A DNA stretch of 64,000 nt, taken from positions 1-64,000 of the forward strand of contig JBFWVT010000020.1 of the NCBI GenBank assembly GCA_050246595.1, written 5' to 3'. The position numbers and the translations under genes were made by a program. Below are positions 1 through 8,377 of the stretch, in pieces; position 1 is the first letter of the stretch, and every line of letters begins with the position of its first letter. The notes beneath the pieces are model-generated. The model was not told where the DNA came from. It made no database searches and worked only from the letters and a program-made list of their open reading frames with translations. This stretch comes from DATARH01 sp050246595 (GTDB taxonomy: Bacteria; Pseudomonadota; Alphaproteobacteria; ATCC43930; CGMCC-115725).

Positions 1-782
1 GGCCGCACCGTCTGGCCGGCAGGCGCGAGTGGCTGCTGGCGCGGATCGCGGAGAAGCCGGACCTGACCTTGCGGGCGCTCCTGGCCGAGCTGGCCGCCGA
101 TGGGGTGAAGGTGAGCCATGGCGCGCTCTGGGCGTTTTTCACGCGCGAAGGCATTACGTTCAAAAAAAGAGCCTGCACGCCAGCGAACAGGATCGCCCCG
201 ACATTGCCCGCCGGCGCGAGCGATGGAAGAGATACCAGGGCCGGCTCGACGCCAAGCGGCTGGTCTTTATCGACGAGACCTGGGCCAAGACCAACATGAC
301 CCGGCGCCACGGACGATGCGCCCGCGGCACCCGCCTCATTGCCAAGGTGCCGCAGGGGCGCTGGCGCACCCTGACCTTTCTGGCGGCATTGCGTTGCGAC
401 CGGATCACGGCGCCCTGCGTCATCGACGGCCCGATCAACGGCGCCAGCTTCCGCGCTTACGTCGAGCAGTTCCTCGTGCCCACCCTGAGCCGCGGCGATA
501 TCGTGATCCTGGACAATCTCGGCAGCCATAAGGGCCAGGCCGTCCGCCGCCTGATCCGCGCCGCCGGCGCCAAGCTGTTCTTCCTGCCGCGCTATTCGCC
601 CGATCTCAACCCGATCGAGCAGGTCTTCGCCAAGCTCAAGACCCTGCTGCGCAAAGCCGATCCGCGCACCACCGATGCTACCTGGCGCCAGATCGGCTCC
701 TTGCTCGATCATTTCACCGCACAGGAATGCGCAAACTATCTCGCCAATGCCGGCTATGCTTCAACCTGATGCGATCACGCTC
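1..782 (+). mobile_element. IS630-family insertion sequence, right part
   Basis: The window opens inside an IS630-type element. Only the transposase gene and the right end are present. Members insert at TA dinucleotides; a TA at 783-784 follows the sequence GCGATCACGCTC just after the transposase stop, so I place the right end near 782. The left terminal repeat lies outside the window, so the boundary is an inference. Confidence 0.65.
3..769 (+). CDS. IS630 family transposase, two frames joined by -1 frameshift (5' partial)
   Basis: DDE transposase. The first part (frame of position 3, visible as an N-terminal helix-turn-helix tail ending GITFKKR) runs into a seven-A run at 162-168. A -1 slip there continues into the frame that carries the catalytic domain and stops at 769. 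In the second frame the three acidic positions are visible: FIDETWAKT, ILDNLGSHK and NPIEQVFAKLK. IS630 elements commonly make OrfAB this way, so the slip is probably programmed rather than damage. The start lies beyond the left edge. Neighbours to the right (XRE regulator, DUF2786) are also accessory-type genes. Confidence 0.8.
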   Translation, partial: APSGRQARVAAGADRGEAGPDLAGAPGRAGRRWGEGEPWRALGVFHARRHYVQKKSLHASEQDRPDIARRRERWKRYQGRLDAKRLVFIDETWAKTNMTRRHGRCARGTRLIAKVPQGRWRTLTFLAALRCDRITAPCVIDGPINGASFRAYVEQFLVPTLSRGDIVILDNLGSHKGQAVRRLIRAAGAKLFFLPRYSPDLNPIEQVFAKLKTLLRKADPRTTDATWRQIGSLLDHFTAQECANYLANAGYAST

Positions 783-907
783 TAGGGTAACGGATTGCTA
801 CCCAAGAGGCGATACAAGGGCGCACACACGGAGGCGAAATCAAGGGGGGATCAGCCTCTTCCTGGTTTAAGTTGAGCGCCTATATAAGGAAGGGGACAAT
901 TCTCCGC

Positions 908-927
908 TTAATTCGACTAGGAATTAA
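908..927. promoter_or_regulatory. Palindrome over the RBS of the XRE gene (putative operator)
   Basis: TTAATTC (908-914) and GAATTAA (921-927) form a perfect 7-bp inverted repeat with a 6-bp spacer. It ends one base before the ATG at 929 and covers the AGGAA ribosome-binding site at 919-923. XRE regulators often repress themselves from such sites. Function is inferred. Confidence 0.4.
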
Positions 928-928
928 C

Positions 929-1240
929 ATGAGTAAAACAACCGACGACGGGAGAATTGCGGCAGGACAGTGGTTACGAAAGGCTAGGCTACAAATCGGA
1001 AAGACCCAACAAGAGGTAGCCCGGCTGGTAGGGTTCGAGTATTACTCGATGATTACAGGCATCGAGGCTGGAAGAGCGCGGGTTCCTTCCAGTCGCTATG
1101 CTGACTATGCACGCGCCTTGGGAATGGACCCGAAGGACTTTGCACGGGAGATGATCCGGTATTATGATCCTGACACCTGGAAAATCCTCTTCAGTGGAAA
1201 CAACGTTTCCCACCTTCGCCGGGAAAGGTGCTCCCAATAA
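929..1240 (+). CDS. XRE-family helix-turn-helix transcriptional regulator
   Basis: Small DNA-binding protein (103 aa). The helix-turn-helix is clear in residues about 12-65: LRKARLQIGKTQQEVARLVG followed by a recognition helix and a GIEAGRARVP turn typical of Cro/C1-type folds. I chose ATG 929 over the upstream start at 872 because AGGAA sits 5 nt before it and the HTH begins soon after. The gene and its upstream region are visibly more AT-rich than the housekeeping genes to the right, and it sits between an IS630 element and a phage-type DUF2786 gene, which suggests acquisition by transfer. Its target is unknown; an adjacent palindrome suggests autoregulation. Confidence 0.75.
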   Translation: MSKTTDDGRIAAGQWLRKARLQIGKTQQEVARLVGFEYYSMITGIEAGRARVPSSRYADYARALGMDPKDFAREMIRYYDPDTWKILFSGNNVSHLRRERCSQ

Positions 1241-1405
1241 TCCACTCGCCCTGGTGATCATAGAGCGCGACTGTAAGGCAATACAACAGATGCTAGGGGA
1301 GGCATCTGGGGTTACTACGGCGGCGGTTCGGACGAAAATCCCGGCTTTTATCGTTCACGGCCGGTTTCCGCGCGCGTTGCAGGGGTTGCAATCATCCGGT
1401 ACAGC

Positions 1406-2131
1406 TCACGGCCCGCGAATTCCGGGATCGATCGTCAGCGACGCGCCGGCGGCTTCACCGGCCTCGTAGGCAATCGGCGACACCATTCGCGCAGCGCCGG
1501 GTATTGTCCGCAGCTGCACATCGAGCTTCGCGAGTTCGGCATCGACAACCGATGTCTTTAATACGACGAGATCGCGGCCGGTGCCGTTTCTCACCGCATC
1601 GCGCTCCCGCTTTATCGCGGTCAGCTTGTCCGCGATGGACGCGACCATGCCCAGAGTAAAAGAGGAATTTGCCGCATGCCGATCCTGGTGCCGGAAACGC
1701 CGATAGCTGGCAGAATTCTTGTAGCGGCCGAGTTCCGACCGCACCGCGTTGTCGATCACCTCGGTCAGGTAATGCGCGGCTTCGATATCGGCACGGAGAC
1801 CAAAGAACACATAGCGGGGATTGCCTGAACGGCTCTTCTCGCGCCACACCCGACAATCGCAAAAATTCGCGATATCACCGATACAGTCATCCAGCGGAAT
1901 GCGCTTTTTGCGCCGGGTCTCATAAGGGCGCTGCTCGCATTGTCCGTTACGGATTTCGACATCGGTCAGCGAGAGGTCGTAGCGGTCGAGCAGCTCGGCC
2001 ACTTTGGCGGCCGCCGCCAGGGCTTCGGCCTCGGTGCAGCCATTATCCGTGGTCTTGGAGCGCAGAGCCTGGATTCGGGTCTTGAGCCTGTCAAACGCGG
2101 CGGGATCGGGAGGTACGGTCACGGTCATCAC
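1406..2131 (-). CDS. DUF2786 domain-containing protein
   Basis: Protein of 241 aa of unknown function. Residues about 14-55 match the DUF2786 pattern: a helical KTRIQALRSKTTDNG stretch, then TEAEALAAAAKVAELLDRY. A second conserved region (about 75-170, around DCIGDIANFCDCRVW and YFFGL-like VFFGLRADIEAAHYL) resembles the domain that usually follows DUF2786 in phage and mobile-element proteins. No catalytic motif is recognised. Two adjacent Met codons (2131, 2128) are possible starts. It is transcribed towards the XRE gene and IS630, as part of the accessory patch at the left of the window. Confidence 0.75.
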   Translation of the reverse strand: MMTVTVPPDPAAFDRLKTRIQALRSKTTDNGCTEAEALAAAAKVAELLDRYDLSLTDVEIRNGQCEQRPYETRRKKRIPLDDCIGDIANFCDCRVWREKSRSGNPRYVFFGLRADIEAAHYLTEVIDNAVRSELGRYKNSASYRRFRHQDRHAANSSFTLGMVASIADKLTAIKRERDAVRNGTGRDLVVLKTSVVDAELAKLDVQLRTIPGAARMVSPIAYEAGEAAGASLTIDPGIRGP

Positions 2132-2366
2132 GCAAATTGTTCTGCAAGCGACAAGGACGGGGCGCTCTCGGCCCCGCGCGACATTGCCCGCACGACATCG
2201 ACCGGCATGCTGCCGGGCCTCATCGCCGCGAAGCGGTTCTTGTCGAACAGGCGAGTCGGGTCGCCAGCCTTGTTGCGGTCGCTCGCGCCGCGGCGCATCC
2301 TCGCGGGCCGAGTGCCGGCGACGCGGGCCGCCGGCGCCGCAACCCGATGCTACCGGGAGACTGGCG

Positions 2367-2999
2367 ATGCCGTATATCTATTTTGTGCAGATTGACATTC
2401 CGGACGCGCTCGACGCCGAGCTGAACCGCATCTACGACACCGAGCATGTCCCGATGCTGTCCAAAGTACCGGGGGTGCGGCGCATCGCGCGCTATCGCCG
2501 CGATCACTCGAACGACACGCGGATGCAGAAATACCTCGCGATCTACGAGATCGATTCACCCGACGTGGTCGCGAGCAGGGATTGGGAGGAGGCGAGCGCC
2601 TGGGGCGACTGGGCGGGCAAGATCCGGCCGCACACGACGAGCCGGCACCACAGTTTCTTCGAGGAGATATTGCGGGCCGGCAAAGGCCGCGACGCCGGTT
2701 CGCCCTATATCTATGTCGTGCAGATGGACATCCCGGCAGCGCACGAGGCCGAGTTCAACCGCGTCTACGATGCCGAGCACGCACCGCTGCTCGCGGAATG
2801 CTGCGACGGCGCGACCCGCTACCGGCTGGTAAAGTCGAACGACAGCCGGATGCAGAAATACATGGTGATCTACGAGATCGCCTCGCCCGCCGCGATCGAG
2901 AGCAAGGAATGGGCGGAGGCCGGCGCGCGGGGCGACTGGGCGGGCAAGATCCGGCCGCATACGACAAGCCGGCACCACACCGTCTTCAAGCGGCTCTGA
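2367..2999 (+). CDS. Tandem EthD-like (dimeric alpha/beta barrel) protein
   Basis: A 210-aa protein made of two near-identical halves. Each half starts with PYIY(F/V)VQ(I/M)DIP, continues through E(L/F)NR(I/V)YD(T/A)EH(V/A)P and DSRMQKY- or DTRMQKY-type segments, and ends with GDWAGKIRPHTTSRHH. The fold is the ferredoxin-like alpha/beta barrel used by EthD and antibiotic-biosynthesis-monooxygenase families; here both halves of the usual dimer appear fused. No cofactor motif is visible, as is normal for these families, so the substrate is unknown. ATG 2367 is chosen over the long upstream extension because GGGAGA lies at 2355-2360 and the first repeat begins directly after it. Confidence 0.7.
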   Translation: MPYIYFVQIDIPDALDAELNRIYDTEHVPMLSKVPGVRRIARYRRDHSNDTRMQKYLAIYEIDSPDVVASRDWEEASAWGDWAGKIRPHTTSRHHSFFEEILRAGKGRDAGSPYIYVVQMDIPAAHEAEFNRVYDAEHAPLLAECCDGATRYRLVKSNDSRMQKYMVIYEIASPAAIESKEWAEAGARGDWAGKIRPHTTSRHHTVFKRL

Positions 3000-3075
3000 A
3001 CAGAAGCAAGGGTATAGTTCTCAGTCTGGTTGGATCAGCACTGTGCGTCCTTCGAGGCCTCGTTCCGGCTCCGGG

Positions 3076-5262
3076 ATGCCCTCCTATCGCGATCTCGTCG
3101 CGTTTCTGCGCGCCAACCCGGAGGCGCTGGGCGCCCGCGAGATCGCCCGCGCCTTCGGTCTCGGGCCGGCGGACTACCGGGGGTTGCGCGGGCTGTTGCG
3201 CGCGATCGAACGCTCGGGCGAGGTGGTGCGCGGTCCGGACCGGAAATTCGCGGCCGGAGTCACGCTTCCCGAAATCGCGCATGTCGAGCGGGCGGGCAGC
3301 GATTCCGACGGGTTTCCGCTGGCTCGTCCCGTCTTCCGGTCAGGCGAGGGTTTCCGGTCGGGCGAAGGCGAAGCGCCGCGCTTCCGGCTGACCGGAGCGG
3401 CCGGCGACGAGCTTGCCGAGGGCGAGCGGGCCGTGGCGCGGCTCACCCGGACCGACAGCGGCGAGGTCGAGGCCGAGATCATCCGGCGCGTCGCGGCGGA
3501 AGCAAACCGGGTGGTCGGCGTGTTCCGCCGCACCCGCGACGGCGGTGTCATCGAGGCGGCGGATCGCCGCGACAAGACCGAGTACCGCGTCCTCGCGCAG
3601 GAGGCGGCCGGGCTGCCCGACGGCGAGCTGGTCATGGCCGAGGAGCAGCAGTCGCGCCGTTTCGGCAAGCAGGTCCGCATTGTCGAACGGCTCGGTCCGG
3701 CCGATGCCCCGGACGCGATCAGCCGGCTGACGATCGCCGCCTTCGACATCCCGGCCGAATTCCCGGCGGCGGCGCTGGAAGAGGCCGATTCGGCCCGTTC
3801 GCGGACGCGGGTTATCCTTGCCGGGAACCGCACCGATCTGCGCGAGCTGGCGCTTGTTACGATCGACGGCGAGGACGCGCGCGATTTCGACGACGCGGTA
3901 TGGGCCGAACCCGATCCGGACCCGGAAAATCGCGGCGGCTGGCATATCGTCGTCGCGATCGCCGATGTCGCGGCCTACGTCGAGCCGGAACGCGCGCTCG
4001 ACAGCGAGGCGGCGCGGCGCGGCAACTCGGTGTATTTCCCGGACCGCGTCGTGCCGATGCTGCCCGAGGCGCTGTCGAACGATCTGTGCTCGCTGCGGCC
4101 GGGGGAGGATCGCCCCTGCGTCGCGGCGCTGCTGTGGATCGATGCGGCAGGTCGCAAGCGCCGGCACCGTTTCGAGCGGGCGGTTATGCGCTCGGCGGCG
4201 CGGCTGACCTACGAGGCGGTGCAGGCCGCCCATGACGGTGCCGGCGCCCTGCCGCTCGCGCCCGAGCGGCTCGCTGCGCTGTACGGCGCCTTTGCCGCTC
4301 TCGACAAAGCCCGGCGGGCGCGGGGCGCGCTGGAGCTGGATTTGGCAGAGCACCGCGTCGTGCTCAACGACCAGGGGCGCCCGGTCGCGATCATGCCGCG
4401 CACCAGGCTCGACAGCCACCGGCTGATCGAGGAATTCATGATCCTCGCCAATGTCGCGGCGGCCGAGGAGCTGGAGGCGCGGCAGCAGGCCTGCCTATAC
4501 CGGGTGCACGACGCGCCCGATCCGGAAAAGCTCGCCGCGCTGCGCGATTTTCTGGAGGAGATCGGCATTTCCGGACTGGCGCTGGCCAAGGGTCAGGTGA
4601 TCCGGCCGGCGCTGTTCAACCGCATCCTCGCGCGCGCCGCCGAGACGCCGGAGCGCCAGGTCGTCAACGAACTGGTGCTGCGCAGCCAGGCGCAGGCGGT
4701 GTACAGCCCGAACAATATCGGCCATTTCGGGCTGGCGCTGCCGCGCTATGCCCATTTCACCTCACCGATCCGGCGCTATGCCGATCTGCTCGTGCATCGG
4801 GCGCTGGTCGCCGGCGGCGCGCCTTCCCGCGAGGCCGGCGCAAGTCTCGGCGCGATTGCCGAGCACATCTCGGCGACCGAGCGCCGCGCCGCTTCGGCCG
4901 AACGCAGCGCGCTCGACCGCTACCGCGCTGCCTTGCTGAGCGGCGCGATCGGCACCGTCTTCGAGGCGCGGATAACCGGCGTGACGTCGTTCGGGGTGTT
5001 CGTGACCCTGCCCGAAACCGGCGCCGACGGGCTGATCCCGATCTCGACGCTGCCGGCCGACTATTACGACCATGACGCCGCGCGCCATCGCCTCGTCGGA
5101 CGCCGTACCGGCCGGGTCTTTGCGCTCGGCGACGCCGTCAACGCTATGCTGGTCGAGGCCGACGCGATCGGCGGTCGGATGGTGTTCCGGCTCGACGGGC
5201 ATCAGGCTTTCCGCGCCAGCGGGACAGCCCGGCCGCGCCGGGGATTTCGGGGGCGCCGCTGA
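3076..5262 (+). CDS. rnr: Ribonuclease R
   Basis: 3'-5' exoribonuclease of the RNase II/R family (728 aa), which degrades structured RNA in the cytoplasm. It shows an N-terminal winged-helix region (residues 1-60), two cold-shock/OB segments, and the RNB catalytic core with the aspartate cluster in TIDGEDARDFDDAVW. The ending part of the RNB domain is the GLALPRYAHFTSPIRRYADL signature, followed by a C-terminal S1 domain (GTVFEARITGVTSFGVFVTL) and a basic tail. ATG 3076 gives the usual family N-terminus (MPSYRDLVAFLRANP). In many alphaproteobacteria rnr follows topA and leads to rpmG; here topA is not upstream, while rpmG is 2 kb downstream. Confidence 0.95.
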   Translation: MPSYRDLVAFLRANPEALGAREIARAFGLGPADYRGLRGLLRAIERSGEVVRGPDRKFAAGVTLPEIAHVERAGSDSDGFPLARPVFRSGEGFRSGEGEAPRFRLTGAAGDELAEGERAVARLTRTDSGEVEAEIIRRVAAEANRVVGVFRRTRDGGVIEAADRRDKTEYRVLAQEAAGLPDGELVMAEEQQSRRFGKQVRIVERLGPADAPDAISRLTIAAFDIPAEFPAAALEEADSARSRTRVILAGNRTDLRELALVTIDGEDARDFDDAVWAEPDPDPENRGGWHIVVAIADVAAYVEPERALDSEAARRGNSVYFPDRVVPMLPEALSNDLCSLRPGEDRPCVAALLWIDAAGRKRRHRFERAVMRSAARLTYEAVQAAHDGAGALPLAPERLAALYGAFAALDKARRARGALELDLAEHRVVLNDQGRPVAIMPRTRLDSHRLIEEFMILANVAAAEELEARQQACLYRVHDAPDPEKLAALRDFLEEIGISGLALAKGQVIRPALFNRILARAAETPERQVVNELVLRSQAQAVYSPNNIGHFGLALPRYAHFTSPIRRYADLLVHRALVAGGAPSREAGASLGAIAEHISATERRAASAERSALDRYRAALLSGAIGTVFEARITGVTSFGVFVTLPETGADGLIPISTLPADYYDHDAARHRLVGRRTGRVFALGDAVNAMLVEADAIGGRMVFRLDGHQAFRASGTARPRRGFRGRR

Positions 5263-5392
5263 GGGGCAGCCATCCCCCATCAAAGGACAGTGTAGTGTCT
5301 CAGTTTGAATTGCATACGCAGCGCCCGTCTCGAAGGACGCACGGCGCTCCTCCAACCAGACCGGGTCATTCAACACCACAGCGGCATCAACA

Positions 5393-5421
5393 TTGATCGG
5401 CGCAGCGCGGCGGTTTATAAT
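5393..5421 (+). promoter_or_regulatory. Sigma-70-type promoter for the S41 protease gene
   Basis: TTGATC at 5393-5398 and a perfect TATAAT at 5416-5421 are separated by exactly 17 bp. The GTG start of the protease gene lies about 70 nt downstream. This is the cleanest housekeeping promoter in the window. Confidence 0.65.
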
Positions 5422-5488
5422 TCCCGCTTAAAATTCCATCGGAATCTGCTCAAGAGAAGCGCAGACCGGAACACGGGAGGAAGCGGCA

Positions 5489-7135
5489 GTGATTCGAACG
5501 CTGCGGTGGCTTCACTGGCCGAGATTGGCGGCTCGGACCGCGGCTCTCGCCCTTGTCCTCGGCGCCGCGGGCTGCGGCTCCCAACAGCAAGTCTCTCCGG
5601 GGATTACGGCGGGGATTGCGACCGGCCCCTACGCCGGCACATCCGCGGGCGCCAGCCTTCCCGCCGGGGGTGGCGTCCGACTCATCGGCCAGGTCCTCGA
5701 CGACATCGACACCTATTACCTCGAACCGGTATCGGTGCGCCGCGTCGCGGCAGCGGGAGCGGCCCGGCTCGGAGGGATCGACAGGCGGCTCGCGGTCAGG
5801 GAGGTCGTCGGAGGCGGGGCGCTCGTGCTGAGTTACGACGACCGCCATCTTGCCTCCTATCCGGCTCCGGCGGATACCGATACCGCCGGCTGGGCGGCGA
5901 CGATCGAGACGATCACCGCCGCCGCCAGACAGACCTCGCCGCAACTCGCGGCGCTGCCGGTCGAGACGTTGGAACAGGCCGTCCTGGACGGGATGACGCG
6001 CAGCCTCGACCGCTTCTCGCGATATGCGCCGCCCGATCTGGCGCGCACCCAGCGCGCCGCGCGCAACGGCTGGGGCGGGGTCGGGATCACAATCGATGGC
6101 GCAAACGATATGTTCCGCGTCACCGCCGTCGAGCCGAACAGCCCGGCCGATCGCGCCGGCATCCGGCCGGAGGATCAGATCGTCGCGATCGACGGGGTCA
6201 CGACGCACGGATGCGTGCATCGCGAGATCGTCGATCGCCTGCGTGGCCCGGTCGGCAGCCCGGTCTCCGTCCGGGTAGTGCCGGCCGGTCTGGCCCAGGC
6301 GCGCGAGTTGAGGCTGCAACGCGCCTCGGTTTCCGAACCAACCGTAACCGCGTCGCGCGACGGCGATATCGGCGTGATCCGGGTCCATACCTTTAATCAC
6401 CGCACGACCGCACGGGTCGCCGAATCGCTGGCCCGGTTGCAGGGACAGGCGGGAGGCCGTCTCGCCGGGATCGTCCTCGATCTGCGCAGCAACCCCGGCG
6501 GTGTCCTCGAAAAGGCGGTCAGCCTGGCCGATTTGTTCCTGCGCCAGGGTCCGGTCGTCTCGGTCGTCGGCCGCCACCCCGCGAGCCGGCAATACTTTGT
6601 AGCCTCCGGCAGAAGCACCGTCCCCGATATCCCGATGGTCGTGCTGATCAACGGCGGCTCCGCGTCGGCCTCCGAGATCGTCGCCGCGGCGCTTCAGGAT
6701 GCCGGTCGCGCCGTCGTGATCGGCAGCTCGTCCTATGGCAAAGGGTCGGTGCAGACCGTGCTCCGCCTGCCGAACAACGGCGAGCTGATCCTGACATGGG
6801 CGCGGCTGGTGGCTCCCTCCGGCTATGCGCTGCACCGGCACGGGGTGATCCCGACGATCTGCACCGCCGATCTGCCGGACGATGCGACTTCCCTCGCGAC
6901 CGGGCTGACGCGGGCCGCGGCGGCGACGCGGCCGCGCGCGGCGCTGGACGAAGAAGGATGGGCGGCGCTGCGGCGCTCATGTCCGACCAGCCGAAACCGT
7001 CCGGGTCTCGATCTACTGCTGGCCAGGCGCCTTCTCGCGGACCCGAGATTGTACACTGCGGCGCTGCGCGCCCTGCCCGCGGCGGGGCGGCAGGCAACGG
7101 CGCAGACCGCGGCGGCGTCCCAGACTCTGCGTTGA
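5489..7135 (+). CDS. S41 family C-terminal processing peptidase, lipoprotein
   Basis: Periplasmic carboxyl-terminal protease of the CtpA/Prc type (548 aa). The GTG start at 5489 is preceded by GGGAGGAAG at 5475-5483. Residues 1-30 form a signal sequence ending in GAAGC, a plausible lipobox. A PDZ domain spans about 195-265 (GVGITIDG...VEPNSPADRAGIRPEDQI). The S41 core follows, with the nucleophile in GGSASASEIVAAAL and the general-base lysine in SYGKGSVQT, so the Ser/Lys dyad is intact. DLRSNPGG precedes it as usual. It has its own promoter and sits between rnr and rpmG. Physiological substrate is unknown. Confidence 0.9.
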   Translation: MIRTLRWLHWPRLAARTAALALVLGAAGCGSQQQVSPGITAGIATGPYAGTSAGASLPAGGGVRLIGQVLDDIDTYYLEPVSVRRVAAAGAARLGGIDRRLAVREVVGGGALVLSYDDRHLASYPAPADTDTAGWAATIETITAAARQTSPQLAALPVETLEQAVLDGMTRSLDRFSRYAPPDLARTQRAARNGWGGVGITIDGANDMFRVTAVEPNSPADRAGIRPEDQIVAIDGVTTHGCVHREIVDRLRGPVGSPVSVRVVPAGLAQARELRLQRASVSEPTVTASRDGDIGVIRVHTFNHRTTARVAESLARLQGQAGGRLAGIVLDLRSNPGGVLEKAVSLADLFLRQGPVVSVVGRHPASRQYFVASGRSTVPDIPMVVLINGGSASASEIVAAALQDAGRAVVIGSSSYGKGSVQTVLRLPNNGELILTWARLVAPSGYALHRHGVIPTICTADLPDDATSLATGLTRAAAATRPRAALDEEGWAALRRSCPTSRNRPGLDLLLARRLLADPRLYTAALRALPAAGRQATAQTAAASQTLR

Positions 7136-7145
7136 GGGGCCTGCC

Positions 7146-7173
7146 TTGACAGAAGGGTGTGCCGCGTTATGTT
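7146..7173 (+). promoter_or_regulatory. Sigma-70-type promoter of rpmG
   Basis: A perfect TTGACA at 7146-7151 and TATGTT at 7168-7173 with a 16-bp spacer. Start of transcription is expected near 7180, about 30 nt before the rpmG ATG. Confidence 0.6.
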
Positions 7174-7210
7174 GGTTTTCAGCTGATTCCGAACCCTCGC
7201 GAGGCCGCAA

Positions 7211-7378
7211 ATGGCGAAAACCAACACCGTGCTGATCAAGCTGGTCAGCAGTGCCGACACAGGCTTCTTCTATGTGACGAAGAAGAACCCACGGACAAAG
7301 ACAAACAAACTCGAACTGAAGAAGTTCGACCCGGTAGCCCGCAAGCACGTCGTCTTCAGGGAAGCCAAGATCAAATAG
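7211..7378 (+). CDS. rpmG: 50S ribosomal protein L33
   Basis: 55-aa ribosomal protein of the large subunit. The translation from ATG 7211 reads MAKTNTVLIKLVSSADTGFF and continues with YVTKKNPRTKTNKLELKKFD and a basic tail ending EAKIK before TAG 7376-7378. This is the standard L33 pattern (TGFFYVTKKN, KLELKKFDP). Like many alphaproteobacterial L33 proteins it lacks the zinc-binding Cys pairs (C- form). GAGG at 7201-7204 is the ribosome-binding site. It has its own promoter. In related genomes rpmG neighbours pleD and divK; here divK is next but pleD is absent. Confidence 0.95.
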   Translation: MAKTNTVLIKLVSSADTGFFYVTKKNPRTKTNKLELKKFDPVARKHVVFREAKIK

Positions 7379-7794
7379 CTCGTTGCGGCGGCGAGACTTA
7401 CCGGATCTTCGGCAGGCGAAGCGCCGGACGGTCGATGACGCCTTTCACGGACGGCCGCCGAAGCCGCGCTGCCGGTCTGCGCGCACTCGGCGGTCCGTGT
7501 GAGCGGCTGCCGGGGTTGTGAACGATGCGAGAGTACCGCGCCGGCTCTGGTCCACGCACTCTGTCAGCCGCCTCCGGATATTGTTCTTTCGCAGGTCGGA
7601 CCTGAACCGGCGATAAACTCCAAAGCTCCCCTCGCGCTACCATCCCAAGAAACATGATGCCGTGCGGACGCTTTTCGCCCGTTCGGATGCGCTCCGCTGC
7701 CGGACGCCCTCACGATTTCGCGGCGTTCCTCGTAGACTTTGATTCGGAAGACTGATCCACGGGTCGTCAGGGCAAGGCGCGCGGTTGCGCCGCG
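7379..7794. other. Intergenic region without a recognisable gene
   Basis: 416 bp between rpmG and the convergent divK. Reading frames on both strands here have no recognisable protein pattern. I see no poly-T-tailed hairpin after rpmG. In related genomes pleD often lies at this spot; I found no remnant of a GGDEF domain. Confidence 0.5.
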
Positions 7795-8196
7795 TCATGT
7801 CGCGTCCGGTAAATGGTGGGCGACGACCTGCATGAACCCGGCTATCGAGATCGGCTTGGCTATATAGCCCTCGCATCCGCCCTGCCGGATCTTTTCCTCG
7901 TCGCCCTTCATCGCGAACGCGGTGACCGCGACGACCGGGATGCCGCGCAGCTCCTCGTCCGCTTTCAGCCGTTTCGTGATCTCCAGACCCGACAGTTCGG
8001 GCAGCTGAATATCCATCAGGATCAAATCCGGCCGGTGCAGCCGGGCAATGCGCAGCGCCTCCAGCCCGTCCTTTGTCTGCAACGTCGTATAGCCGTGCGC
8101 TTCGAGAAGGTCGTTGAAGAGCTTCATGTTCAACTCGTTGTCTTCGACGATCAACACCTTGCGCCCTGCGCGCAGGCCGGTGACCCCGCTCTTCAT
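7795..8196 (-). CDS. divK: Single-domain response regulator, DivK-like
   Basis: 133-aa receiver-only protein. From ATG 8196 the acidic pair is in LIVEDNELNMKLF (E18/D19), the phosphoacceptor is D62 in LILMDIQLPELSG, T92 lies in VTAFAM and the invariant lysine is K114 in GYIAKPIS. DivK controls the CckA-CtrA cell-cycle phosphorelay through histidine kinases such as DivJ and PleC in Caulobacter and relatives. The second of two adjacent ATGs (8199, 8196) is chosen because GGGAGG lies only one base before the first but four before the second. Longer upstream Met codons lack a ribosome-binding site. Proximity to rpmG and dinB matches the conserved alphaproteobacterial divK locus. Confidence 0.88.
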   Translation of the reverse strand: MKSGVTGLRAGRKVLIVEDNELNMKLFNDLLEAHGYTTLQTKDGLEALRIARLHRPDLILMDIQLPELSGLEITKRLKADEELRGIPVVAVTAFAMKGDEEKIRQGGCEGYIAKPISIAGFMQVVAHHLPDAT

Positions 8197-8377
8197 CATA
8201 CCTCCCAATTGCTGCTCGGCCCGGAACAGCGCCGCGCCGAGTGGTCGGAAATGCTCCGGCATTGCCTCACCGAGCGTTATGCTGGGGCCGGGTTAATAAC
8301 AGGTAAGCGCTGAAGCCGGGGCGCCAAGTCCTGTTGTTTTGATCCGACACGGGAGGGCTGCTGAGGAAATGACGCGA

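Noticed and set aside
2004..2366. N-terminal extension of the EthD-like protein (121 codons)
   Set aside because: Arg/Ala-rich translation overlapping the DUF2786 gene; a good ribosome-binding site and the conserved domain start at 2367.
7637..7876. Possible small protein downstream of divK on the minus strand
   Set aside because: No family pattern, overlaps the divK 3' end, and no ribosome-binding site.
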